From Candidatus Praeruminimicrobium purgamenti (GTDB lineage: Bacteria > Elusimicrobiota > Endomicrobiia > Endomicrobiales > Endomicrobiaceae): a stretch of DNA of 64,000 nucleotides. Position 1 is the first letter of the stretch, and every line of letters begins with the position of its first letter. Shown here piece by piece: positions 53,125 to 61,638 of this stretch. The stretch spans positions 186,001-250,000 of the forward strand of contig JAHDQW010000001.1 in NCBI GenBank assembly GCA_018433585.1. Reading direction: 5' to 3'. The position numbers and the translations under genes are program-made. The notes under the pieces are model-generated. The model ran no database searches. It saw only the letters and a program-made list of their open reading frames with translations, and was not told the DNA's origin.

Positions 53125-56097
53125 ATGGCGGATAATGAACAATTAGAGCAAAACAAACCGGATAGTTTAGACTTAGGCCTTTTCATAAATAATCAATATG
53201 TAACTGTAAAAAAAATAGGTGTCGGCGGTTTTGGAACCGTCTGGCAGGCTTATGATTTTAGTTTGAGAAATTTTATTGCAATAAAAGAACTTCTGCCTGA
53301 ATATGCAGAGGCAAAATTTGTTGAGATGTTTTACAAAGAAGCTTTGATTGCAAAAAATATCATTCATGATAACATCGTCAGAGTTCAACATTTTTGGCAG
53401 GGAAGCAACGGCTCTTTTTATGTAGTTCTTGATTATGTGAGAGGCGTTGATCTTGAAAATTTAATTAAAAGATGCAACGGGATGAAAATAGTTATCCCTT
53501 GGAAACTTGCGACTCTGATTTGTATGAATGTTTTGAAGGCTATAGATTATGCGAACAGAATAGCAAGGGATTCCATTACAGGAAATTCTTACGGAATAGT
53601 TTACAGAGATATTTCTCCCGGGAACGTTTTGTTGTCTTTTGACGGAAATGTAAAACTTAGCGATTTTGGTATCGCAAAGACTGCCGATGAAATTAAAGAC
53701 TCAATCCCTCAGAAAGTTATTACAGGAAAATATCCTTATATGTCGCCTGAACAAATTAAAGGCGATCCTGACATAGACCACAGAACGGATATTTTTTCTG
53801 TGGCCGTTTTATATTATGAAATGCTTACCGGACAGCAGTTATACCAGGGTACAAACGAAGAAATCAAAGCGCAGGTTTTAGGCGCAAAGTTTGATTCTTC
53901 TCAATTGTACAGTCCTACAATGCCTTCTGAAATAGGCGATATTATCGCTAAAGCTCTCGAGAAAGATAAAGATAAAAGATATGACAGAGCTATCGAGATG
54001 TATAGAGATATAAGAAGAGTGCTAAAAGGTGTTGAAACTGATGAATTGACAGTTGAATTATCGGATTTTATACTGAAAATAATGCGTGATGTAATGTTGA
54101 AATCCGAAAAAATGATAGAAAATGTTAAAAATTTAAATATTCAGGATATTGAAAGAAACAACAGAATTCCTAAAGTAAGATGTCATGATTTTATAGTAGG
54201 GCAGTCTAATAATAATTCATCCTCGTCTCAACAAATGCCTTCGTCTGATATAGGAGAGCAAACAGCCTCTTCGCAGCAGAGTGTTCCTCAGCCTCAGATA
54301 CGCCAGCCGATAAACTCTGATATTTCAAAACCTCAGGCTGAAGCTAAAGGGAAAACTGTTTTTGAGGAAGTTGGTGACTGGCTTTTTAAAAAATTTGACG
54401 AATTAAAAAAAGTTGTAATAAAACTTTTCATAGCAGTTGTTTTGGCTTGTTTGCTTTTCGGAGCTATAGACGTATTCTTTATGCAGCTTACGCCGTTCGG
54501 GAAAAATATGTATTCGAAGCTTTATCCTCCGGATGTAGTTATAACGACGGTTCCTGCCGGCGCTGTAGTAAGCATGAAGACAAAAGAAGGCGAAGTTATT
54601 TTAAATAATATCGCTTCAAATACTCCTATTCCTGTAAGAAAAGTTATTCCTAAAACTTATATAGTGACAGCTTTAAAAGAAGGTTTCAGACCTGTTCAAA
54701 GAGTAGTGCAAATAGAGCAAAGCGATAAGTCAAAAAAAGTCAGGAAAGAAAAAATAGAAATAATGTTCGATTTTATTATAAACGTTGACTCTTCTCCAAA
54801 CGGAGCGGATGTATTTATCGACGGCAATAAGTTTGGCGTAACTCCTTGCAAAGCGCAATTGCTCGCAGGACCTCATACGATAAAGTTGGCATTAGCGGGC
54901 TTTGACGATTTGGGTTCGAATGCAAAAGAGGCTAAGGAAGGTCAATGCAATATAGACTTTACAAAAACAAGCGTTGAAGAAATGTTTGCCGGCGTGGATA
55001 GAAAATTTTGGACATGCGAACTTAAAAATATTGACGGCGAAAATATTTTCAGCGTCAGCGGAGCACTGTTCAAAAAAGTTAAAATAGAATCTGAACCTAA
55101 AGGAATGATGGTTCATATACAGGGTGAATCACAGCCGAGAGGAAATACTCCGCTGGATACTTCTTTAAAAGTAGGGAAATACAGCATAAGATTGTTGGAT
55201 CCTAGCGCGAGATACGGAGAATCATTGAAAGAAATAGAAGTAAGTTCTTCTTCAGAAACTAACTTATTTGTTAAGATGAATAAGATTATTTCTTTCCGTG
55301 TCAAATCTAAAGAAAATCCTAACGATACATTTATCACAAAAGTGAATATTTATAATAAAGATTATAACATCACTAAAGATATTTCCACTTCAAAGGCAAT
55401 AAGAATTGCCCTGCCTAACGGTGTATATAATGTCGTTTTCCAGGGAGATAACGAATATAAAACATGCAAACTGCAGAATGTTGATATAAACGATACAAGC
55501 GCTGTTGTAGGAGAGCTGGAGTATTCAAAAGTTGCTTTGCAGCTGAAAACAAAATCAAAAGAAACAAACGATGCTTTGCCTAACGCTTATGTTTGGCTTG
55601 ATAAAAAGTTAATAGGAAAAACAGACAGCAAAGGTATGTTTAAAGATAATTTTAAGCCTGGTAAATATGAATTTAAGATAATAGCCAAAGAATATTTAGA
55701 ACAATTGGTTACTATTGATTTATTATCCGGCAGGAAAAACGTTACCGAAATAATAATGGTTCCGGATAAGCCGGATATAGCGGTTTCATCTTCAACGCCG
55801 TTGTCGTCTCCGGCTGTCGCTTCGCCAGCAGCGGCAACAACGCTGCCGCCGGTTGCACCTGTTTCTAAACCTGTAATTACGGAAGAAAAAGCAGTTAAGG
55901 CACCTGTGGCCGTAAAACAAAAAGAAACGCCAAAACCTGCAGTTCAAAAGGAGCAAGCTAAGGAAAAAGAAGAAGTATCTGAGGATACTTCAGGAGAACA
56001 GCAAGTAGTTGTTTGTTTAAATTGCGGTTATGTTAACACTGCCCCAAAGGGTAAAAAACTTAGATTCTGCGTAAATTGTGCAAAACCTTTGAAGTAA
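53125..56097 (+). CDS. Hanks-type Ser/Thr kinase with PEGA repeats and C-terminal zinc ribbon
   Basis: 990 residues from ATG 53125 (GAGAGGG eight bases before). Kinase, about residues 27-302: GVGGFGTVW, AIKELLPE, catalytic loop YRDISPGNVLL (Asp kept; the H and K of HRDxK are Y and S), DFGIAK and MSPEQIKG. A Ser/Gln-rich linker leads to a membrane helix at about 431-452. Outside the membrane are three PEGA-like repeats (VVITTVPAGAVVSM, INVDSSPNGADVFIDG, ESEPKGMMVHIQG) and a carboxypeptidase-regulatory-like domain. A Pro/Ala linker and four Cys (CLNCGY, CVNCAK) form a zinc ribbon. Likely a wall or surface sensor. Confidence 0.9.
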   Translation: MADNEQLEQNKPDSLDLGLFINNQYVTVKKIGVGGFGTVWQAYDFSLRNFIAIKELLPEYAEAKFVEMFYKEALIAKNIIHDNIVRVQHFWQGSNGSFYVVLDYVRGVDLENLIKRCNGMKIVIPWKLATLICMNVLKAIDYANRIARDSITGNSYGIVYRDISPGNVLLSFDGNVKLSDFGIAKTADEIKDSIPQKVITGKYPYMSPEQIKGDPDIDHRTDIFSVAVLYYEMLTGQQLYQGTNEEIKAQVLGAKFDSSQLYSPTMPSEIGDIIAKALEKDKDKRYDRAIEMYRDIRRVLKGVETDELTVELSDFILKIMRDVMLKSEKMIENVKNLNIQDIERNNRIPKVRCHDFIVGQSNNNSSSSQQMPSSDIGEQTASSQQSVPQPQIRQPINSDISKPQAEAKGKTVFEEVGDWLFKKFDELKKVVIKLFIAVVLACLLFGAIDVFFMQLTPFGKNMYSKLYPPDVVITTVPAGAVVSMKTKEGEVILNNIASNTPIPVRKVIPKTYIVTALKEGFRPVQRVVQIEQSDKSKKVRKEKIEIMFDFIINVDSSPNGADVFIDGNKFGVTPCKAQLLAGPHTIKLALAGFDDLGSNAKEAKEGQCNIDFTKTSVEEMFAGVDRKFWTCELKNIDGENIFSVSGALFKKVKIESEPKGMMVHIQGESQPRGNTPLDTSLKVGKYSIRLLDPSARYGESLKEIEVSSSSETNLFVKMNKIISFRVKSKENPNDTFITKVNIYNKDYNITKDISTSKAIRIALPNGVYNVVFQGDNEYKTCKLQNVDINDTSAVVGELEYSKVALQLKTKSKETNDALPNAYVWLDKKLIGKTDSKGMFKDNFKPGKYEFKIIAKEYLEQLVTIDLLSGRKNVTEIIMVPDKPDIAVSSSTPLSSPAVASPAAATTLPPVAPVSKPVITEEKAVKAPVAVKQKETPKPAVQKEQAKEKEEVSEDTSGEQQVVVCLNCGYVNTAPKGKKLRFCVNCAKPLK

Positions 56098-56115
56098 TAT
56101 TATGGAGAGACTATA

Positions 56116-58143
56116 ATGAAAAAATTAATGGTTTTAATTAAAGGAGTGTTAATCTCTTTAAGCTTTTTCTCATTTTCGGTGTTGGTATTTGCAGACAGTG
56201 TGCCTAAGACTTTGAATATACAAGGAAGAGTGACGACAGATTCCGGACAGCCTTTAAGCGGTGAAAGTTATTCAATGACTCTTACAATGTACGATAAAAG
56301 CGGAAATAAAATAACTCTTTCACCTGAAGTAACAGCTTCAGGTACTTTGGACGATGAAGGTTTGTATAATCAAAATTTGGATATTTCTTCATTTTTCAGC
56401 GACGGCAGAACTTTTAACGATGAATACAAATTTGACGTAAAAATCGTGGCAAACGGCAAAACCATTACTTCCGATAAAACTTCTTTTGCAACCAGTCCGA
56501 GCGCTTTTTATGCATCAACATCAACATATGCAAAAATACTAGATCCGAATCAAACTGAAAAATTGGTTAATAATAACTTTTATCCGACATCAATATATAA
56601 AATTAATGTAGATACAGCCGTAGCAATTTCAACACAAACATATACTTCTGGAAATTCTTTTGTATGGGGAATTAATTCAAGCGGCGTTCAAAGTTGGACA
56701 AATCCGGATATTCCTGTATCAACTGCTACTTGGGCGATAAATCTTGATACTGCTAATAAGTTAACAAGCAGCCATTTTAACCCGTCGATTATTTATAATA
56801 TTAAAGTAGATACGGCAACTTATGCAGTAAATGCTACGACTGCAACGTATGTTTTGGGATCAGGGTTGGCTGACGGAAGCGTAACAACGCCAAAGATAGC
56901 CGATGCGAACGTAACGCCTGCAAAACTTACACAGTCTGATTATGCAAATGTATATAAAATTAAGGTAGATACGGCAACATATGCGATAAATGCAGCAGCG
57001 GCAGTAAATGCTACGACGGCGACTTATGTTTTGGGATCAGGGTTGGCTGACGGAAGCGTAACGACGCCAAAGATAGCTGATGCGAACGTAACGCCTGCAA
57101 AACTTACGCAGTCTGATTATGCAAATGTATATAAAATTAAAGTAGATACGGCAACATATGCGATAAATGCAGCAGCGGCAGTAAATGCTACGACGGCGAC
57201 TTATGTTTTGGGATCAGGATTGGCTGACGGAAGCGTAACAACTGCAAAGATAGCCGATGCAAATGTCACTGCCGTTAAAATTCAGAACTATGCTGTTACG
57301 GCAATCAAAATAGCTGCAGATTCTGTAACTCCTGAAAAATTACAGGAAGGAGATGCTACTTTATATAACATTGTAGTATCAACAGCAAATGCTTTAGATT
57401 CAAGTTTTAAGCTGTCTGATGGGAATTTTTCATCAGGACATGTCTATACAGCAACAGCAACTTATGCAACAAGTGCAGGAACGGCAGCAACCGCATCAGG
57501 CATTTCAGACGGGATTGTCACAACTGCAAAGATAGTCGATGCAAACGTAACGCCTGCAAAACTTACGCAGTCTGATTATGCAAATGTATATAAAATTAAA
57601 GTAGATACGGCAACGTATGCAACAAGTGCTGGAACTGCAGAAACAGCTTCGAATTTATCAAACGGAATAATAGAGTCATCTCATTTCAGATATGCAGGAG
57701 ATTACGGACATATTTATGATATAAAAGTTTCCTCGGCAGGATATGCCGATGCTCTGGGAGCAGATCTTGCAGAAATATATGCGTCCAGCGAAATTCTAGA
57801 GGCAGGAGATGTTGTCTCTATATCCGCGACAAAAGATAACTCAATTGAAAAAACAAAAGTTTCTGACGATGTTATGGTTGCCGGAGTAATTTCTACAGAG
57901 CCTGGTCTTTTAATGAATGTTAAGGAAAAAGGCTATAAGCTTGCTCTTGTAGGTAAAGTGCCTACGAAAGTTTGCAACGAAGGCGGAAGTATCAAAAGAG
58001 GAGATCTTTTGGTATCTTCTTCAACAGCAGGATATGCAAAGAAAGCGGGCGAACAGCCGAAAGCAGGAACTGTTATCGGTAAAGCGCTTGAAAATTTTGA
58101 TTCCTCAAAAGGAACCATTTTGGTATTGGTGAACTTACAATGA
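56116..58143 (+). CDS. Exported repeat-rich surface protein
   Basis: 675 residues. Signal peptide (LVFADS), then LNIQGRVTTDSGQPLSG, a beta-sandwich region of about 120 residues. The middle holds 59-residue repeats built around NATTATYVLGSGLADGSVTT and TPAKLTQSDYANVYKIKVD. The C-terminus, from DLAEIYASSEILEAGDVVSI to GTVIGKALENF, resembles the tail domain of large adhesin or phage-fibre-like surface proteins. No catalytic motif is seen. Thr/Ala-rich composition suits a fibrous stalk. It is coupled to the next gene by ATGA. Confidence 0.75.
   Translation: MKKLMVLIKGVLISLSFFSFSVLVFADSVPKTLNIQGRVTTDSGQPLSGESYSMTLTMYDKSGNKITLSPEVTASGTLDDEGLYNQNLDISSFFSDGRTFNDEYKFDVKIVANGKTITSDKTSFATSPSAFYASTSTYAKILDPNQTEKLVNNNFYPTSIYKINVDTAVAISTQTYTSGNSFVWGINSSGVQSWTNPDIPVSTATWAINLDTANKLTSSHFNPSIIYNIKVDTATYAVNATTATYVLGSGLADGSVTTPKIADANVTPAKLTQSDYANVYKIKVDTATYAINAAAAVNATTATYVLGSGLADGSVTTPKIADANVTPAKLTQSDYANVYKIKVDTATYAINAAAAVNATTATYVLGSGLADGSVTTAKIADANVTAVKIQNYAVTAIKIAADSVTPEKLQEGDATLYNIVVSTANALDSSFKLSDGNFSSGHVYTATATYATSAGTAATASGISDGIVTTAKIVDANVTPAKLTQSDYANVYKIKVDTATYATSAGTAETASNLSNGIIESSHFRYAGDYGHIYDIKVSSAGYADALGADLAEIYASSEILEAGDVVSISATKDNSIEKTKVSDDVMVAGVISTEPGLLMNVKEKGYKLALVGKVPTKVCNEGGSIKRGDLLVSSSTAGYAKKAGEQPKAGTVIGKALENFDSSKGTILVLVNLQ
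56827..57270 (+). repeat. 177-bp tandem repeat inside the surface protein
   Basis: Two full units (56827-57003 and 57004-57180) and a third, partial unit from 57181, each beginning GTAAATGCTACGAC. The exact period is 177 bases (59 codons), so frame is kept. A further partial copy of the second half recurs at 57539-57620. The near-identity at synonymous sites points to recent duplication or gene conversion. Confidence 0.9.
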
Positions 58144-59375
58144 TAAATAAAAAAAATCTTATTGTAATGATGTTTTTGTTGTTTTTCAGTTCAGCGGCGT
58201 ACTGTGAAACAAAAAATTTTGTTTCTGTTTTAAGCGGTTCGTCTTTTTCAAAGTCGGCTTCAGGATCTTTGCAGACATCTTCTTTTTTGGGGCAGCCTCT
58301 TGTTTTTTCTTCTGCAGACAGCAGAGATCTTGTATCTCAATCGGGATTTGCTTCCTCTATTTCGAAAACATCAAGTATATACTTAACTTTTACCAACCAA
58401 ACAGAGGACAAAGTTTTTTCAAGTCAGGTTGTTCCGGTCAAAATTCTTGTCAAGACTTCTTCGGGAACAATAACAAAAATAAAGTATAAGATTGCACAGG
58501 GTGAAGGAGCTGCATTCGGAGATGAAATAACATATTACGACAATGCGGCTTCTACGCAGGATACGATTTTATTTAATGAAAATGTGGCTTTTACTGAAGG
58601 GCAGCAAATAAATAAGATAACTGTTTATGCAATGACAAGTTACATGGATAAAACATGGTCTGACGAATATACTGTTAAGACACAGGGCGTCAGTTCTAAT
58701 GTAAGTATTTTATCTCCGGATCCTCTGACTAAAATGTCTACTCTTGATCCTAAGATAGAAACATCTGAATTCGACATAAAATTGACGACAGTTACAGTAT
58801 CTCTCTATAAGGGCAACGCTGTTTCAGAAGTAAATAAATTGTATTCCGTTTCTGTTTCGAGCACGTCTCAGGAATATTCAATATTTAACAGTACGACAAG
58901 TAAAATTAGTTATCTAAATTCAGATATTATAAAAGAATATAATTCTAAAACGGGCTCTTCAGTGCCTACTGTTTTGACTTCAAATACGGAATATACGTTA
59001 TATATGACTTTTTCAAATTCAACGGTATATCCTTCATTGCAATTTACATTTAAAGCTTTAGGAGGAGGCGTAGCCGATATTCTTACATATCCTTCGCCGT
59101 TTAATCCTAAGAGAGAAAAAGTAAAAATCAGATATTTGTTGGCTAACGAATCAAGCGTTACGATAAAACTTTACAATAAAGCAGGAAAGATTGTAAGAAA
59201 ATTAATACAAAGTTCATATGAATACGGAAAAGCCGGCACAAACGAAATAGAATGGGACGGCAAGAATTATGCAGGTGAAACACTTGCGACAGGCGTTTAT
59301 ATATGCGAAATAATTGCAAATAGCTCATACGGTGAACAGAGAAGATATACCGCTTTAGCTATTGTGGGAAGATAA
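58140..59375 (+). CDS. Exported protein with FlgD-like/sorting-type C-terminal domain
   Basis: 411 residues. Signal peptide (FFSSAAYC), then beta-rich, Ser/Thr-rich sequence that is not recognised. The C-terminal about 95 residues read LTYPSPFNPKREKVKIRYLL, VTIKLYNKAGKIVRKL, GTNEIEWDGKNYAGETLATGVYICEI, the same NPFNP-type domain as the protein at 24123. Such domains are FlgD Ig-like or resemble T9SS type A signals. The next gene, two bases on, is a PorV-like barrel. Function otherwise unknown. Confidence 0.75.
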   Translation: MINKKNLIVMMFLLFFSSAAYCETKNFVSVLSGSSFSKSASGSLQTSSFLGQPLVFSSADSRDLVSQSGFASSISKTSSIYLTFTNQTEDKVFSSQVVPVKILVKTSSGTITKIKYKIAQGEGAAFGDEITYYDNAASTQDTILFNENVAFTEGQQINKITVYAMTSYMDKTWSDEYTVKTQGVSSNVSILSPDPLTKMSTLDPKIETSEFDIKLTTVTVSLYKGNAVSEVNKLYSVSVSSTSQEYSIFNSTTSKISYLNSDIIKEYNSKTGSSVPTVLTSNTEYTLYMTFSNSTVYPSLQFTFKALGGGVADILTYPSPFNPKREKVKIRYLLANESSVTIKLYNKAGKIVRKLIQSSYEYGKAGTNEIEWDGKNYAGETLATGVYICEIIANSSYGEQRRYTALAIVGR

Positions 59376-59377
59376 TT

Positions 59378-60400
59378 ATGACAAAAATAAAAATTAAATT
59401 ACTGTTTGTTTCACTATTGTTTTGTTTGGTATTGTCCGGTAATGTTTATGCAGGCACGGATGCCGCCGCATTTTTAAAGAAAAGCGTCGGTGCGAAAGCT
59501 ATTGCAATGGGAGGAGCTTTTACTTCTATAGCGGACGATACGACGGCAATTTACTGGAATCCTGCCGGTCTTGCAAAAACGCAGATGTATTCCGTTTCCG
59601 CAATGGGAGCCACAGGCGCTTCTGATAAGTATCCGGGCTTAAAAGATATAGTTCCTTCTCACCAATTTTTGGCAGTATCGGTACCTCTTTCAAAAGCAAC
59701 AGATATTTTTGGTAAAACTGTTGTAGGCGTCGGATATATATCTTCAACGATGGATAATGTTCAACATACTTCTTCCGACGGACTTACAAGAGACACCATG
59801 AGCCATACTGACAATGCTTACTATTTGTCTGCAGGTGTTCCTATATGGGATTCTACTTCAAGTTTATATGTCGGAGCTTCTTTGAAATTTATTTCTTATG
59901 AATTTTCAGATATAGGCGTTTCAGATTCCGGTATGGATGTTGATGCCGGTATTATTTATTCGATAGATACATTGAGTTTCGGTGCTTTAATACAGAAAGG
60001 CGTAGAGATAGGCGAGGATGAAGCTCCAATGACGACAAAATTCGGCGTTTCAAATAAATTTGCGCTGACGGAAAAGCTTCAGCTTACCGGTGCTCTGGAT
60101 CTTGTGCAAAGACAACAGGAGCCTCTTTTAGCTAATTTAGGTGCTGAGTTCGGGGTAAAGGAACTTTTAAATATGGACGGATTCGGGATAGACGGTATTT
60201 TCCTGAGAGCCGGTATAGAAGGTTATGCAATAGAAAACAGATATGATATTTCTTCTGATTTTAATGAAACAGTCGGTTATAATTTCGGTTTAGGTGTCAA
60301 TTTTATTATAGCGGATACTTATTTGCAGCTGGATTTGGCTGTATGCAGCGGTAATATTTTTGAGCAAAACACAAAATTTACGGTTAATTTTTATTTTTAG
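59378..60400 (+). CDS. PorV/PorQ-family outer-membrane protein
   Basis: 340 residues. Signal peptide (LSGNVYAG), then the family start AAAFLKKSVGAKAIAMGGAFTSIADDTTAIYWNPAGLA, split here as GAKAIAMGGAFTSIADDTTA and IYWNPAGLA. Alternating beta strands run to a terminal FTVNFYF with aromatic end, as in outer-membrane barrels. In Bacteroidota PorV shuttles T9SS cargo between translocon and attachment complex. In other phyla the role is unknown. Adjacency to a sorting-domain protein is as at 24-27 kb. Confidence 0.85.
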   Translation: MTKIKIKLLFVSLLFCLVLSGNVYAGTDAAAFLKKSVGAKAIAMGGAFTSIADDTTAIYWNPAGLAKTQMYSVSAMGATGASDKYPGLKDIVPSHQFLAVSVPLSKATDIFGKTVVGVGYISSTMDNVQHTSSDGLTRDTMSHTDNAYYLSAGVPIWDSTSSLYVGASLKFISYEFSDIGVSDSGMDVDAGIIYSIDTLSFGALIQKGVEIGEDEAPMTTKFGVSNKFALTEKLQLTGALDLVQRQQEPLLANLGAEFGVKELLNMDGFGIDGIFLRAGIEGYAIENRYDISSDFNETVGYNFGLGVNFIIADTYLQLDLAVCSGNIFEQNTKFTVNFYF

Positions 60401-60412
60401 AGGTTATAACAC

Positions 60413-61591
60413 ATGAATAGAAAACAAATAAGTATTATTTTGGCTGTTTTGATGTTTTTTAATACGACATCATTAATTGCTGCAGATAAGAAAGATGTTT
60501 CCGATCCGGTACTCAGACAAATAATCTCTGAAATGGGACCTAAAATGCCGAGATTTACGGATAAGTACGGAGAAAGCGTTTTTGTCGCAGACGAACAAAT
60601 TACAAGAGGCTCTTTGATGACGGCATTATATGAATATGATAAAAAAATGTCATTATCAGGCGGAACAAGTTCTGTTTCTAAAAGAGATTTTGATTTATTA
60701 AATACAAGACTTACCGCTTTGGAAAAAAGCGGCTCTTCAAAAGGGCTAGGAGCTCCGAGAACGGGCGCGGCAGCAGATGTTGATATTATTAAAGTTATGA
60801 ACGATTTAGAACCTAATATGCCTATGTTGCTGGATAACAGTTTAGAGAATTCAAAAGTCTTTAAAGCTTTGCAGCAAAAAGTTGATATGGCAAGCGCTGC
60901 CGGAACATCATCGTCGGCATCTCTGGCAAATTCTAAGATGCCGTCTTCAGCGGCATTGTCAACCATACAGAAAGATATAGCGGATTTGAATAAAAAAGTT
61001 GATAACTTTGAGATGTCGCTGGCGTCTGCAAAGTCCGGCTCCGGCAGATTAACCGATACGCAGGTTTCGGCAAATATTTCAAATATGCAGAGAGAAATAT
61101 CAAATATGACTACCAGAATAAGCTCTGTTGAGAATTCTCTTCTTTCAAAAAATAGCTCATCTTACAGCGATCAAAACTCTCAGGACTCTCTGAAAGAATT
61201 GGCAGATTTAAAAAGATCTTTGGTTCAAATGCAGAAAAGCTATGTCGCTGTTTCAAAAAGAGTTGACGAGTTGGAAAACAAACCTGTCGTTTATGCGGGT
61301 AAACAGGATGCCAGCAGTTCTCAGATTAATGTTTTGAATTCAAAAATAAACGAGATAAAGCAGACGGTTGAAGATATTCCGACTAATGCGTATGTACAGG
61401 AACAAATATCAAAATCAAACAGTCAGACAACGAGTAATATAAAGCAATTGGAAAAACGTTTAAATAACTTAGAAAGAACAGGCAAAGTTTCAGGAGAAGA
61501 TTCCTCTAAATCATCCGGAACAAGCACAAGTACTGTTGCAAAAATAAGTCTTGGGATTACTATGGTTGCAGCATTATTTATTGCAAGATAA
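60413..61591 (+). CDS. Exported coiled-coil protein with C-terminal membrane anchor
   Basis: 392 residues. Signal peptide ending TSLIAAD, then a short motif MPRFTDKYGE..QITRGSLMTALYEYD reminiscent of an S-layer homology (SLH) fragment, which would tie it to the envelope. Low-complexity Ser/Gly regions separate several coiled-coil stretches (DFDLLNTRLTALEKS, MQREISNMTTRISSVENSLL, VSKRVDELENK, IKQLEKRLNNLERT). The last about 18 residues (VAKISLGITMVAALFIAR) are hydrophobic. It probably spans or bridges periplasm and outer surface. Not recognised otherwise. Confidence 0.6.
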   Translation: MNRKQISIILAVLMFFNTTSLIAADKKDVSDPVLRQIISEMGPKMPRFTDKYGESVFVADEQITRGSLMTALYEYDKKMSLSGGTSSVSKRDFDLLNTRLTALEKSGSSKGLGAPRTGAAADVDIIKVMNDLEPNMPMLLDNSLENSKVFKALQQKVDMASAAGTSSSASLANSKMPSSAALSTIQKDIADLNKKVDNFEMSLASAKSGSGRLTDTQVSANISNMQREISNMTTRISSVENSLLSKNSSSYSDQNSQDSLKELADLKRSLVQMQKSYVAVSKRVDELENKPVVYAGKQDASSSQINVLNSKINEIKQTVEDIPTNAYVQEQISKSNSQTTSNIKQLEKRLNNLERTGKVSGEDSSKSSGTSTSTVAKISLGITMVAALFIAR

Positions 61592-61638
61592 ACTTGAAAT
61601 CTTAAAAATTCAAAAGCATTTCAAACAGGAGCATTTAA

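Noticed and set aside
56827-57627. Direct repeats as a possible CRISPR-like array
   Set aside because: Period 177 keeps the reading frame, there are no unique spacers, and no cas genes are near.
58140-60400. Complete type IX secretion system
   Set aside because: Only PorV-like barrels and sorting-like domains are present; no SprA, PorK, PorL, PorM or PorN candidates were seen.
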